DNA from: DASXMT01 sp963781305
GTDB lineage: Bacteria; Actinomycetota; Acidimicrobiia; Acidimicrobiales; RAAP-2
Direction: 5' to 3'
NCBI GenBank assembly: GCA_963781305.1
Contig: CAWAFL010000001.1
Location: forward strand, 1,278,159-1,342,158
DNA length: 64,000 nt
Position 1 is the stretch's first letter. Each line of letters begins with the position of its first letter. A program made the translations under genes and the position numbers. Shown here piece by piece: positions 26,575 through 35,809 of the stretch. The notes beneath the pieces were generated by a model. It was given only the letters and a program-made list of their open reading frames with translations. It made no database searches and had not been told where the DNA came from.

Positions 26575-28919
26575 ATGACTGTGCGAAAAGCATCCTGGTT
26601 TAGCCGTGTGCCAGTGACCATGCTGGCCCTGCTCGTGAGCGGCGCCTCCCTCGTGCTGGCGACCGGCACACCGGCGGCGGCGAGCGGGCCCGGTGGGGCG
26701 TGCATACTCAACTCGGGTACCGGCGTGACCACATGCACGTTCTCTGAGACCGATGCCGAACAGACGTTCACCGTGCCGGCGAACGTTACGGCCATCCACA
26801 TCACCGCTCTCGGAGCGGGAACGCGCTCCGTTGGAGCGTCCCCCGGATTCACCTCCGCCATCCCCGGCAGTAAGGGTGCGCTCGTGACCGGGGATTTCTC
26901 GGTCTCTCCCGGCTTGCCGTTGTACGTCGAGGTAGGGGGGCTTGGGACATATTGCGGGGGTCCCGGAAACGATTCGGGCCATCCCCCGTCACCGGGCGGG
27001 TGGAACGGCGGCGGTAACGGAAACTGCTCCGGCAGCGGCGGCGGCGCCTCGGACGTGCGAACGGTATCTATGGCTGATGCGAGTACCCTCGCTTCACGTC
27101 TGATCGTCGCCGGCGGTGGCGGTGGTGGCGGCGGCGGAGTGTGCGGTGCTGGCGGCGGGCCGTTCCACTGCCAAACCGGAGGTACCGGCGGGGACGCTGG
27201 CGGGACCGGCGGCCTTGGGACCGGGACCTCGCCGGGAACGGCTGGCCAGGCCGGCACGCAGACTGCCGGAGGGATTGCAGGTACGCCTGGAGGCACAGCC
27301 GGGTCATTGGGCCAAGGCGGCGCCGGTCCGAGCGGCGGCGGTGGTGGTGGTGGTGGTTACTACGGCGGCGGTTCCGGTGGCGGACTGAACGGGGACACCG
27401 GCGGCAATGGCGGCGGCGGCGGATCAAGTCTGGTGCCGCCGGGTGGCTCGGCTACGTTGGGCACCGCAGACACGCCGGGTGGCGTGACGATCAGCTTCAC
27501 CGCCGGACCTGTCGCAGCGCCGACTCAGTCCCCCCCGCAAATGCTGCGGGCTGGAACAACACAGACGTCACCGTCACGTGGAACTGGACGGCCGCTGACC
27601 CGAACTCGATCGACCCGACAGACTGCAGGACCTCGTCGACCTCCTCGGGTGAAGGCTCGATCCCATTGAGCGCGACGTGCTTTGACGTGGCCGGGAACGA
27701 GGGCACGGCGTCGACAACGGTCAAGGTCGACAAGACCCCGCCGGCGGACAATCCGGTGGTGACAGGGACAGCGGGCAGCAACGGCTGGTACCTGAGCGAC
27801 GTGTCGGTCGCATGGAACTGGACCGACGCTGGCTCGGGGATCGACCCGGCCAACTGCACCCAGAACAACAGCACGAGCGGCGAGGGGACGGCAATCACGG
27901 TGTCGTCGACTTGCTATGACCTCGCCGGCAACACCACGTCGGATTCTCGGACGTTCAAGATCAACAACACCCCGATGGTGCTCTCGCCGTCGTCACTACC
28001 CAATCCCACGTGGGAACAGCCCTACTCGACGGCGATCACGGCCAGCGGAGGGGTCAGTCCCGTGACGTTCATGGTGTCCTCGGGGACTCTTCCTACCGGA
28101 CTCAGCTTGGCCAGTAACGGCGTCCTAAGCGGCACGGCAACCGGAAAGGCCCAAATCGGTGAGCAGTTCGGCTTTGCCGTGACGGCTACAGCCGCCTCAG
28201 GCAACTCGGTAACACAGAGCTACACCATGACTGCTCAGTCGCCGCCAACCCTCAAATCATCGGCCAACCCGTCGGTCGTCGGCCAGGCAGTGACCTTCAA
28301 GGCCAATGTGACGAGCACGGGCAGTGCGCCTTCCGGCAACGTCCAGTTCACGGTGGACGGCACCAACCTCGGCGCTCCGGTGGCCCTCTCGTCAGGCAGC
28401 GCCACGAGCCCGGCAACCCCTAGTCTCTCCCCCGGGGCCCACACCGTGACGGCCAATTACTTGGGGTCCACCGCATTAGCTGCTTCCTCAGCGAGCCTCA
28501 CCCAAATCGTCACCCGCACAGCCTGCGCGACGCTGGCCGGTTGCAACCTTCAAGGCCTCAACCTGTCCGGGGCCAACTTGGCTGGCGCCAACCTGAGCAA
28601 GGCCAACCTGACCGGGGCCAACTTGGCTGGCGCCAACCTCTCGGGTGCCGTCCTCAACCAGACCAACTTGACCGGGGCCAACTTGGCTGGCGCCAACCTC
28701 TCGGGTGCCGTCCTCAACCAGACCAACTTGACCGGGGCCAACTTGGCTGGCGCCAATCTCTCGGGTGCCATCCTCAACCTGGCCAAGCTGACCAACGCCA
28801 ACTTGCAGGGTGCCATGACCACCGGGGCGACCTTCAACCAGGTGACGTGGAGCAACACCACCTGTCCGGACGGCACCAACAGCAATAGTCATAAGGCGAC
28901 CTGCGTCGGGCATCTGTAA
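26575..28919 (+). pseudogene. Secreted glycine-rich / Ig / pentapeptide-repeat protein with one frameshift
   Basis: ATG 26575 opens a signal peptide (MTVRKASWFSRVPVTMLALL to about AAAS), a beta-sandwich (TCTFSETDAEQTFTVPANVT) and a Gly-rich tract to about 27490. At a run of seven C (27530-27536) the frame shifts and continues as SVPPANAAGWNNTDVTVTWN, two such repeats (VAWNWTDAGSGIDPANC), Ig-like domains (SGTLPTGLSLASNGVLSG; PSVVGQAVTFKANVTSTGSA) and a C-terminal pentapeptide-repeat domain (A(N/V)L-type) ending TCVGHL. The product would be about 780 residues. The homopolymer may be a sequence error, decay or slippage-based switching. Confidence 0.75.
28621..28800 (+). repeat. 60-bp tandem repeat encoding pentapeptide repeats
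   Basis: Units 28621-28680 and 28681-28740 are identical base for base, 28741-28800 is a diverged third copy, and 28561-28620 a partial one. Each encodes four pentapeptides (NLAGA, NLSGA, VLNQT, NLTGA). Identical units mean recent expansion, so repeat number probably varies between strains. Confidence 0.9.
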
Positions 28920-28943
28920 CACCGAGCGCGAGCGCCAGTCTTG

Positions 28944-29120
28944 GACGTGCGACAGGACCTCAAACAAACAGGAGGCTCCCCCGTCGGCGGTGGCCTCACA
29001 AACACCGGCACGCTCAATCTCGCCGCCAGTCAGGTGAACAACAGGGTCAGCGACACCCATGGATCCCGCCCAGCGAGGGGGCATCTTCAACAGCTCCGGG
29101 GCCGTGTGTGCGCTCTCACC
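28944..29120 (+). pseudogene. Beta-helix repeat protein remnant, left part
   Basis: Reads GGLTNTGTLNLAASQVNN, and after a frame change GIFNSSGAVCALSPNPAIC, the repeating Gly/Asn pattern of right-handed beta-helix surface proteins. It ends exactly at the left inverted repeat of the IS30 element; the C-terminal end appears on the other side at 32446. No start is visible. Confidence 0.55.
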
Positions 29121-29236
29121 GAACCCCGCGATCTGCGATCAGTGAAACTCGCGCTTGGCGATCAGGCGATCTCAACCGGTCATCGCACAATTGCATCACC
29201 GAGTCGGCTTGAGTTGGAGCCTTCGGCATTCGTCCG

Positions 29237-29797
29237 GTGAAGCCCCGGCGCTCGACGCTTCGCCTTTCACTCCCCGAACGGGAGGAGATTTCGAGAGGAA
29301 TCTCCATGAAGGAAACCTTCGCGGTCATCGCGGCGAGAATCGGACGATCGACTTCGACCGTTTCTCGAGAGGTCGCTGGCAATGGAGGACGCGGTCGCTA
29401 TCGAGCCTGCCGAGCTGACCGGGCAGCCTTGGTCCGTGCACGACGTCCCAAGACGGCGAAATTGAAGAAATGTTCCCAGCTCAAATCGGAGGTAGGGGCG
29501 AGGCTTGCCAAACGGTGGTCACCTCAGCAGATATCGGCAACGCTTCGTCAAGAGTTCCCTGATGAACCGGACATGTGGATTTCCCACGAGGCCATCTATC
29601 AGGCCCTTTTCGTTCAAGATAGGTGCATCTTTCCAGTCGACGCCCATAGATTGCTCCGGACCGGTCGCCCTCGGCGCAGAGCCCAGCGATGCACCAGACA
29701 GGAGCGACGGGGCAAGAATCCGAACATGGTCATGATCTCCGAGCGGCCGGTCGAAGCCACAGACAGGCTCGTTCCCGGACATTGGGAAGGCGACCTG
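29237..29797 (+). CDS. IS30 transposase, 5' exon
   Basis: GTG 29237 begins MKPRRSTLRLSLPEREEISR, with the IS30 helix-turn-helix (FAVIAARIGRSTSTVSREVA) and RWSPQQISATLRQEFPDEPD, WISHEAIYQALF, then PGHWEGDL with the first catalytic Asp. The frame is joined at base 29797 to the second exon at 31951 once the intron is removed: GDL then ILGRGHLRAIGTLVE reads without a break, matching the family exactly. Confidence 0.9.
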
Positions 29798-30397
29798 GTG
29801 CGCCACGAGGCGCTGTTTGACCGTGCGGTGATGAAAGGACACCGCCGTCGGGATGTCGCAGCAGCCCGGCAGAAGCTGAGGGCAGCCTGACCCTGGAGTC
29901 GCAGGGGAAGGTGGGAGCAGCCCTGACAACGACGGGACGGACCGGCACTGCCAGACGGTCCGGGTCCGGCAAGCGAGACGAAAAGGTGTACGTGAGAAAC
30001 CAGTGTCTGAAGGCTCCTCAAGCATCCCGCCAGCTCGAATCTGGTGGATCTGGGCTGGGTTGCGACGCGCACCCGCAGCAATTAGGCGGGGAACTCTTGG
30101 GGCGGAAACAGGTCGCCGCCTCGGAGGCCACACTGAATGCCTGCGGCGTAGGTGTGGCGAGGTCGCAGGGGCATAGCTGGGCGCCTAATTCGTCGAACGG
30201 TCAGCAGTGAACGTGGGAACCATCCCGGCGGTCCCCTCACCGGCCAGCAACCAGCTGGTTGGCGGGAAAGTCCGTCGTCGGCTGATGCCGCCGGGGTGGG
30301 ACGGAGGGCCCGTAGTAGTCCGAGTCCGGGAAAGCCGGTCACATGGCGAAGGGGCCCAGCAGGATCGCAGCATCAATGCTGAACGTGGAGTTCGCCA

Positions 30398-31843
30398 GTG
30401 AATACCGGCGATCCGTGGCCCGACCTCGACGAGGCTGAGCTCCGGGTACAGGTGATGCAGACGAAGCTGCACCAATGGGCGATCAGTGATCCTGGTCGTT
30501 GTTTTGATGACCTCTACAACCTCGTCTGCGACCCGGCGTTCCTCGTCGTGGCTTGGAGTCGAGTCAAGGGGAACAAGGGGGCACGCTCGGCCGGTGTCGA
30601 TGGAGTGGTTCCACGCTCCATCGTCTTCGGTGCTGGGGAGCTGCTCGGTGGGTTGCGAGATGACCTCAAGGCACGCCGATTCTCTCCGATGCCGGTGCGG
30701 GAGACGATGATCCCCAAGGCGAACGGAAAACTCCGTCGTCTTGGCATCCCAACCGCTACCGACCGGGTGGTGCAAGCCTCCTTGAAGCTGGTGCTTGAAC
30801 CCATCTTCGAGGCGGACTTTAAGCCATGTTCGTATGGTTTCCGTCCGAAGCGCCGAGCCCAGGACGCCATCGCCGAGATCCACTTCTTCGCCTCGCCCAC
30901 CCGCAACTACGAGTGGGTATTCGAGGGAGATATCACGGCGTGCTTCGATGAGATCGACCACGTGGCCCTGATGGGCCGGGTGCGACGTCGCATCGGGGAC
31001 AAGCGTGTCCTCGGCCTGGTGAGGGCGTTCTTGCGGGCCGGGATCCTCAGCGAGGATGCTGTCCACAGGGACACGACCGCCGGCACACCCCAAGGTGGGA
31101 TCCTCTCACCGCTGCTGGCCAACATCGCTCTGTCCGTCCTTGACGAGCACTTCGTTGCGAAGTGGGAAGCGCTCGGCTCGGAATGGAAACGCTCAAAGCA
31201 CCGCCATGCTGGCGGCGCCATCTGCCGATTCGTTCGCTATGCGGATGACTTTGTGGTCATGGTGTCAGGCAGTCGGGAGGATGCCGAAGCGTTGCGCGAC
31301 GAGGTCACCTCGGTGCTCGCTCCTATGGGCCTGCGCCTGTCGGAAGAGAAGACGAAGGTCTGCCACATCGACGAGGGGTTCGACTTCTTAGGGTTCCGCA
31401 TCCAGCGGAGACTGCAACGGGGATCGGACAAGCGGAGGGTGTATACCTATCCGTCGAAGAGGTGGTTGGCCTCGGTGATGGACAAGGTTCGTGCACTCAC
31501 CCGCCGGTCGAGGCACCGAACGCTCGCTGACCTGTTGCGCCAAGTAAATCCGGTGCTACGGGGCTGGTGTAACTACTTTCGCCATGGGGTGTCCAAACGG
31601 ACCCTCAGTTACGTCGACGCATACGCCTGGTGGCGGATCGTCGGCTGGATCCGCAAACGTCACCCCAAGGCGAACTGGGGAACAATCCGTCGTCGTCACC
31701 TCCCGAACTGGGAGATCAGCGACGACGTAGCAATGTTCCGGCCACGAGCGGTGCCGGTCACTCGATACCGCTACCGGCATGCTCACATCCCCACACCATG
31801 GGCAAGCGCCACGACGGGAGGATCACCCGCACCAGCGGCATGA
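30398..31843 (+). CDS. ltrA: Group II intron reverse transcriptase/maturase
   Basis: 481 residues from GTG 30398, behind GGAG. RT motifs: RETMIPKANGKLRRLGIPTA (RT2), DITACFDEIDH (RT3), GTPQGGILSPLLANIAL (RT4), FVRYADDFVVM (RT5, catalytic YADD), LSEEKTKVCHI and FDFLGFRIQRR. The thumb/X domain LADLLRQVNPVLRGWCNYFR and WRIVGWIRKRHPKANWGTIR is the maturase-specific region. No HNH endonuclease follows, so retrohoming would rely on an alternative primer. Frame intact. Confidence 0.93.
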   Translation: MNTGDPWPDLDEAELRVQVMQTKLHQWAISDPGRCFDDLYNLVCDPAFLVVAWSRVKGNKGARSAGVDGVVPRSIVFGAGELLGGLRDDLKARRFSPMPVRETMIPKANGKLRRLGIPTATDRVVQASLKLVLEPIFEADFKPCSYGFRPKRRAQDAIAEIHFFASPTRNYEWVFEGDITACFDEIDHVALMGRVRRRIGDKRVLGLVRAFLRAGILSEDAVHRDTTAGTPQGGILSPLLANIALSVLDEHFVAKWEALGSEWKRSKHRHAGGAICRFVRYADDFVVMVSGSREDAEALRDEVTSVLAPMGLRLSEEKTKVCHIDEGFDFLGFRIQRRLQRGSDKRRVYTYPSKRWLASVMDKVRALTRRSRHRTLADLLRQVNPVLRGWCNYFRHGVSKRTLSYVDAYAWWRIVGWIRKRHPKANWGTIRRRHLPNWEISDDVAMFRPRAVPVTRYRYRHAHIPTPWASATTGGSPAPAA

Positions 31844-31852
31844 ACCTGCGGA

Positions 31853-31887
31853 GAGCCGGATGCGGTTGAGAGCCGCACGTCCGGTTC
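31853..31887 (+). ncRNA. Group II intron domain V
   Basis: GAGCCGGATGCGG then TTGAGAGCCGCACGTCCGGTTC forms the canonical 34-35 base domain V hairpin with the AGC-type catalytic triad pairing GAGCCG to CGGTTC. It lies 63 bases before the intron 3' end, leaving room for domain VI. Confidence 0.9.
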
Positions 31888-31950
31888 GGCGGGCGGACCG
31901 GAGAAACCCACCAGCTCAAAGGCTGGCAGGGCGCTCCGGTCCGACCCAAC

Positions 31951-32394
31951 ATCTTGGGTCGTGGCCATCTACGAGCCATCGGAACCCTCGTCGAGCGAAC
32001 CACCCGCTACGTCGTCCTCTTGAACCTCGTGAATGGCTATAGCGCAGATCTGCTGAACGCCGTTATGGACACCGAGTTCGCCGGAATCCCGGAGCACCTA
32101 TGCCGCTCATTGACCTGGGATCAAGGGACCGAGATGTCAGGCCACGCAGCGTTCACGGCTGCTACGGGAATCTCTGTCTACTTCTGCCAACCACGGAGTC
32201 CATGGGAGCGAGGGACGAACGAAAACACCAACGGCCTTCTTCGCCAGTACTTCCCAAAGGGCGTGGACCTGGCCGGCGTAACACAGACCAGACTGAACGC
32301 TGTCGCACGGCAGCTCAACGAACGGCCGCGGAGAATCCTAGAGTGGGGCACTCCCGCCGATCATTTTGCAAGGTTTGGTGCGATGACCGGTTGA
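31951..32394 (+). CDS. IS30 transposase, 3' exon
   Basis: Continues the 5' exon with ILGRGHLRAIGTLVERTTRY, then SLTWDQGTEMSGHAAF (second catalytic Asp) and PRSPWERGTNENTNGLLRQY (catalytic Glu), ending FARFGAMTG and TGA within the right terminal repeat. All DDE residues present. Functional only if the intron is spliced; the TTG at 31954 is not a real start. Confidence 0.88.
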   Translation: MLGRGHLRAIGTLVERTTRYVVLLNLVNGYSADLLNAVMDTEFAGIPEHLCRSLTWDQGTEMSGHAAFTAATGISVYFCQPRSPWERGTNENTNGLLRQYFPKGVDLAGVTQTRLNAVARQLNERPRRILEWGTPADHFARFGAMTG

Positions 32395-32445
32395 GATCGC
32401 CTGATCGCCGATCGCGACTTTCGATGATTACAGAGCGCGGGTTTC

Positions 32446-32562
32446 AGAGATCGCGCACACCGTGGCCTTTCATCCCCGGCTTCGTGTTTGGCAGCGGCCC
32501 CAACAACTGCGCCCCCACCCAACAGCGTTCCCGGCTGCAGCGGCTGACGGCGCCGTTCAACT
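32446..32562 (+). pseudogene. Beta-helix repeat protein remnant, right part
   Basis: After the IS30 right end the sequence reads FVFGSGPNNCAP and, one frame over, PPNSVPGCSG before TGA, a typical C-terminal tail of the beta-helix protein whose other part ends at 29120. It confirms that the IS30 landed inside that gene, which already carried frameshifts. Confidence 0.5.
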
Positions 32563-32570
32563 GAGGCTGT

Positions 32571-33665
32571 CTAAGAGGAAGTGAGGGGCAGTTTGTCCCC
32601 TGAGGGCCCGACGATCTGTTGCAAAGTTGTTCGAGCTAAGGCACGGATACTGGATGGCAACGGCACGTAACCGGCTTTAGCGGCGTAGGACTGACCGTTG
32701 CTGGTCAACCAACTGAGCATCTGAACTAATGCCGTCCCAGAGGCTGCGTTGTCTTGATGCTGATAGACGAGAGCCCAGCTGTACCCGACTATTGGATATG
32801 ACTTCGACCCGGGTTCATTCACGATCGAGAAGTTCGAAGCGCTTACGTCGGCCTTCTGAGCCGCCGCAGCAGCAATATTGCTCGGGGTCGGTGTCACGAA
32901 CCGACCCGCCGAGTTCCGAATAGCGGCGAAGCCGAAAAGCTGGTTGGGGTTGTAGGACCGTTCGACGTAGCCAATCGAACCGGGTATGTGCCCGACCAAC
33001 GCAGCCACCCCGGCATTGCCATTGCCGCCGTAACCCACTGGCCAGTTAAGGCTGCGGCCCACACCGAGGCTGGACGCCCAATTCTTGTCGACTCGTGAGA
33101 GGTAGTCGGTGAAGATATAGGTCGTCCCACTCCCATCGGACCGATGAACCACCGTGATCGGAAGGCCAGGGATCTCAACTCCGTGGTTGAGCGCCGTGAT
33201 CGCAGGTGCATCCCAGCTCGTGATCTGTCCCCGGAAGATGTCGGCAATGACCGAGCCAGTCAGATAAATACCAGTCGGCGTACCTGGCAGGTTATAGATG
33301 AGAACCTCAGCACCGAGATCCACTGGGACCTGAACGGATGGACCACCTTGGGCGCTCATCTGCTCTGCAGCAGTCATCGGGACGTCTGAGGCGCCGAAGG
33401 CAACCTGATTGGCCGAGAATGACGAGATACCAGCGGTGCTTCCGACGGCCGAATACTTGATTGATACCGCCGGGTTCATTCGGTGATATGCGGGAAACGC
33501 TTGTTTGAAGAACGGGGCGTCGAAGGTAGATCCTGCCCCGGCCAAAGTGACGGGCTGCGAGACGGTGGCCGCTGCCCCCGAGGTACTGGCAACAGTCGTC
33601 CACGTCATGGATAGGACCAGGGTGGACGCTGGCAGCAGGATCCACCGCCAAGCCGTCCACCGCAT
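32571..33665 (-). CDS. pstS: PstS-type phosphate-binding protein
   Basis: 364 residues with an N-terminal hydrophobic segment (WILLPASTLVLSMTWTTVAS), then the PstS opening VTLAGAGSTFDAPFFKQAFP, YSAVGSTAGISSFSANQVAF, GASDVPMTAAE, IYLTGSVIADIFRGQITSWD, VVHRSDGSGTTYIFTDYLSR and GSIGYVERSY. These loops bind phosphate in the PstSCAB uptake system. No pstC, pstA or pstB is next to it, so it is an orphan binding protein, with its own promoter probably in the duplicated segment at 33678-33827. Could serve as a stress or scavenging receptor. Confidence 0.85.
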   Translation of the reverse strand: MRWTAWRWILLPASTLVLSMTWTTVASTSGAAATVSQPVTLAGAGSTFDAPFFKQAFPAYHRMNPAVSIKYSAVGSTAGISSFSANQVAFGASDVPMTAAEQMSAQGGPSVQVPVDLGAEVLIYNLPGTPTGIYLTGSVIADIFRGQITSWDAPAITALNHGVEIPGLPITVVHRSDGSGTTYIFTDYLSRVDKNWASSLGVGRSLNWPVGYGGNGNAGVAALVGHIPGSIGYVERSYNPNQLFGFAAIRNSAGRFVTPTPSNIAAAAAQKADVSASNFSIVNEPGSKSYPIVGYSWALVYQHQDNAASGTALVQMLSWLTSNGQSYAAKAGYVPLPSSIRALARTTLQQIVGPSGDKLPLTSS

Positions 33666-33677
33666 CCACGGGCGCCG

Positions 33678-33827
33678 TTTACCAAGCGATTACCGAAGGT
33701 CTTTAACTTTGAGCTAGATGCCATTCCGTGGTACTTGCGAGCGGTAGAGGAGCGTGAGCTCATGACAACGCCAGCTTCAATCGAGGGACCGACCGGAAAA
33801 GTTGTGTTGACGGGTCAAGGATTTCGG
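33678..33827 (+). repeat. Duplicate of the 7291-7440 leader segment
   Basis: Same length and no gaps versus 7291-7440, with about ten substitutions. It brings the leader, GAGGAG site and first codons (MTTPASIEGPTGKVVLTGQG) upstream of an unrelated secreted protein gene; the start of that native gene is ATG 33876. The copy lies back to back with pstS. Confidence 0.85.
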
Positions 33828-33875
33828 TTCGAGTTAAGACGCACGAATCCGAAGGTGAGCGCACAGAGGATACCG

Positions 33876-34586
33876 ATGGCGAAAGCCGTTCTGCTCCATC
33901 TCGGGGCTATCACCGTCGCCGTTGCGCTTCTGGTCGGCGCCCTGGCCACCGCTGCCGGCGCCAACGCGGTCTCCGACGAGGCTCAGGCGAAGACCCACCT
34001 GCTGGGGCTCTCGGACATGCCGAATGGATGGAGCGCCGAGAAGGGGACAGCCGGAAGCGGCACTTCGGGCTACTTCACCGGCTTCGGGCTCGCTAGACAG
34101 CTGGCCGCCTGTATCGGGGTCCCGACCGGTGTCTTCTCGTTCAACGCGCCCAACGCCAATAGCCCGAACTACGACAACCAAGACCAGTCGCTCCAGGTCC
34201 AGGACACAGTCTCCGTGTTCCCCTCGGTCACGGACGCGCAGGCCCAGGTGACCGCCATCTCTAGTCCCGAGACACCGGGCTGCATGACCGCGTACATGAA
34301 CAGCGCTTCCGCCAAGTCCCATCTTGAGAGCTCGGCCGGCAAGGGGGTGAACATCGGCACGGTCACAGTCACCGCCGTCGACCCCTCGCTCTACGGCAAG
34401 AACACGGCCGGCTTCACCATGAACGTGCCCTTCAGCCTCTCGGGCAACACTGTCGTAGTGCACTTCTCCTTCCTCTACTTCAACAAGGGGAGACTCGCCC
34501 ATACCATCACCTTCACCGCCTATGGCACCACCTTCCCTACCTCGTTGGTCGAGCACCTGACCTCGTTGGCCCAAGGGCGCCTCTAG
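33876..34586 (+). CDS. Secreted protein behind a transplanted leader
   Basis: ATG 33876 is preferred, with GAGGA just upstream, because it opens a clean signal peptide MAKAVLLHLGAITVAVALLV to about ANA; the longer frame from 33735 adds residues copied from the 7375 gene. The mature part (DEAQAKTHLLGLSDMPNGWS, VSVFPSVTDAQAQVTAISSP, STVVVHFSFLYF-type strands) has paired cysteines (AACIGV, PGCMTAY) and resembles small extracellular sensor-like domains of actinobacteria. No enzymatic motif. If translated from 33762, the chimeric 275-residue form would be made. Confidence 0.65.
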   Translation: MAKAVLLHLGAITVAVALLVGALATAAGANAVSDEAQAKTHLLGLSDMPNGWSAEKGTAGSGTSGYFTGFGLARQLAACIGVPTGVFSFNAPNANSPNYDNQDQSLQVQDTVSVFPSVTDAQAQVTAISSPETPGCMTAYMNSASAKSHLESSAGKGVNIGTVTVTAVDPSLYGKNTAGFTMNVPFSLSGNTVVVHFSFLYFNKGRLAHTITFTAYGTTFPTSLVEHLTSLAQGRL

Positions 34587-34698
34587 TTCGAGTTAGCAGC
34601 GGCGTCCGGCGTCCGCCAGGCCTGACGCTATCCGAACGTAGGGTTAGCGAGGTATGCGTTGCCGGTCGGCAACCTGGGACGCACGAAGTGTCGGCCTT

Positions 34699-34882
34699 AA
34701 CGAAACTGATCCCGCCGGAAACAAAGAACATGCTCACCGTCGACCCTCGAAGCATGGTTGGCTCCATAGCGCAGACGTGCCGTAGGCACTTCGATATCCC
34801 TGTCCATGGTGAAGCCCATGGCCAACAGCGTGTCCCTATGCCATTCGATGACAGGCATCTCCTGCCCCTTCCGGATGTGGTT
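34699..34882 (-). pseudogene. DNA methyltransferase, C-terminal part cut off by IS3
   Basis: Read on the minus strand, after the IS3 end: HIRKGQEMPVIEWHRDTLLA, MGFTMDRDIEVPTARLRYGA, NHASRVDGEHVLCFRRDQFR and TAA. It joins the N-terminal part at 36182-36621 (LFVLNVSN then HIRKGQ) once the IS3 and one target duplication are removed. Related 3' fragments occur at 42329 and 44194. Confidence 0.85.
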
Positions 34883-34921
34883 GGACTTGATCCGCTTCGA
34901 CGGACAGGTTGCTTGTGTTGA

Positions 34922-35809
34922 TTATGCCGCCTGAGTGTCGGCGTCGTGGTGGACTGCTTCGTATTGAGTGGGGCTGAGGTATCCAAGCGTCGAGTGCAAC
35001 CGGCGGGTGTTGTACCAGCCTTCGATGTACTCGAATACAGCGCGTCGGAGTCCGTCCCTCGTCGGCCATGCTTGCGAGTCGACGAGCTCTCGTTTGATGG
35101 TGGCGAAAAATGATTCAGCCACCGCGTTGTCCCAGCATTGACCCTTCCTTCCAACCGAGAGCACGACGCCATGGGCTCTCGCCAAATCGGCGAAGTCGCC
35201 GCTCGTGTATTGCCGGCCGCGGTCGGAATGGAAGATGGCGCCGGCTTCGGGTGCTCTGTGTGTGAACACCCGCGAAAGGGCGTCGGTCACCAGCTCGGTG
35301 CGCATGTGATCAGCCAAGGCCCAGCCAACGACCTTGCGGCTGGCCAGATCGATGACCGTGGCCAAATAGGCCCAGCCCTCCCACGTGGCGATGTGGGTGA
35401 TGTCGCCGACATAGCGCCGGTCGATCTCCTCGCTCGGTCCAAAGTGGCGCCGGATGAGATCGCGGACTGCCTCGGCGTTGGGGTCGGCCACCGTGGTGGT
35501 GCGCCAGCGCTTCTTGCACCGGCCCTCGAGGCCAGCTTGCCGCATGAGCCTGGTCACCCGGCGCTTCCCGCAGGCCACATGGCGATGCAGCAACTCTTTG
35601 TGGATACGCGGTGCTCCATAGGTGCCCTTGGATTCGGCGTGGATGACGGTGATCTTGGCCAACAGCTCGGCGTCGGTCACCGCTCTTCGCGAGGGGACAC
35701 CGTTGCGGCGCTGGTAGTAGGCGGCACGGGAGACCTCGAGCAGTTCACACGCCTTGTTGACGCTGTGGCCTGCAGCTTGCTCCGCCTCGATGAAAGGGTG
35801 CACTTTCAC
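34922..35809 (-). CDS. IS3-family transposase OrfB
   Basis: 295 residues starting at GTG 35809, inside GTGA overlap with OrfA. HTH-like SVNKACELLEVSRAAYYQRR, then the rve integrase core: YVGDITHIATWEGWAYLATV (Asp), IFHSDRGRQYTSGDFADLAR (Asp) and DNAVAESFFATIKRELVDSQ (Glu), ending HSTLGYLSPTQYEAVHHDAD. Catalytic residues all present. In IS3 elements OrfA and OrfB are fused by -1 frameshifting to give the active enzyme; here the frames overlap by four bases only. Confidence 0.93.
   Translation of the reverse strand: MKVHPFIEAEQAAGHSVNKACELLEVSRAAYYQRRNGVPSRRAVTDAELLAKITVIHAESKGTYGAPRIHKELLHRHVACGKRRVTRLMRQAGLEGRCKKRWRTTTVADPNAEAVRDLIRRHFGPSEEIDRRYVGDITHIATWEGWAYLATVIDLASRKVVGWALADHMRTELVTDALSRVFTHRAPEAGAIFHSDRGRQYTSGDFADLARAHGVVLSVGRKGQCWDNAVAESFFATIKRELVDSQAWPTRDGLRRAVFEYIEGWYNTRRLHSTLGYLSPTQYEAVHHDADTQAA

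Larger units (their letters stand above)
29798..31950 (+). mobile_element. Group II intron with reverse transcriptase
   Basis: Starts GTGCGCC (group II consensus GUGYG) and ends ..GACCCAAC; removing 2153 bases restores the transposase frame perfectly. Domain V is at 31853-31887. The intron encodes one maturase/reverse transcriptase inside domain IV. It is inserted in the sense orientation, so splicing from transposase mRNA would regenerate active IS30 enzyme. The insertion just after GGCGACCTG is inside a highly conserved transposase codon block. Confidence 0.9.
29121..32445 (+). mobile_element. IS30-family insertion sequence, interrupted by a group II intron
   Basis: Long imperfect inverted repeats: left from 29121 (GAACCCCGCGATCTG, then GGCGATCAGGCGATCTCAAC to about 29188) and right ending at 32445, whose reverse strand reads GAAACCCGCGCTCTG then GGCGATCAGGCGATCTCAAC. 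About 1172 bp without the intron, as expected for IS30. The transposase stop lies inside the right repeat. I could not identify a target duplication. Confidence 0.85.

Noticed and set aside
28561..28800. Possible CRISPR-like array
   Set aside because: The repeats are contiguous with no spacers and translate as pentapeptides.
29121..32445. Target-site duplication of the IS30
   Set aside because: Bases outside the inverted repeats do not match convincingly, so no claim is made.
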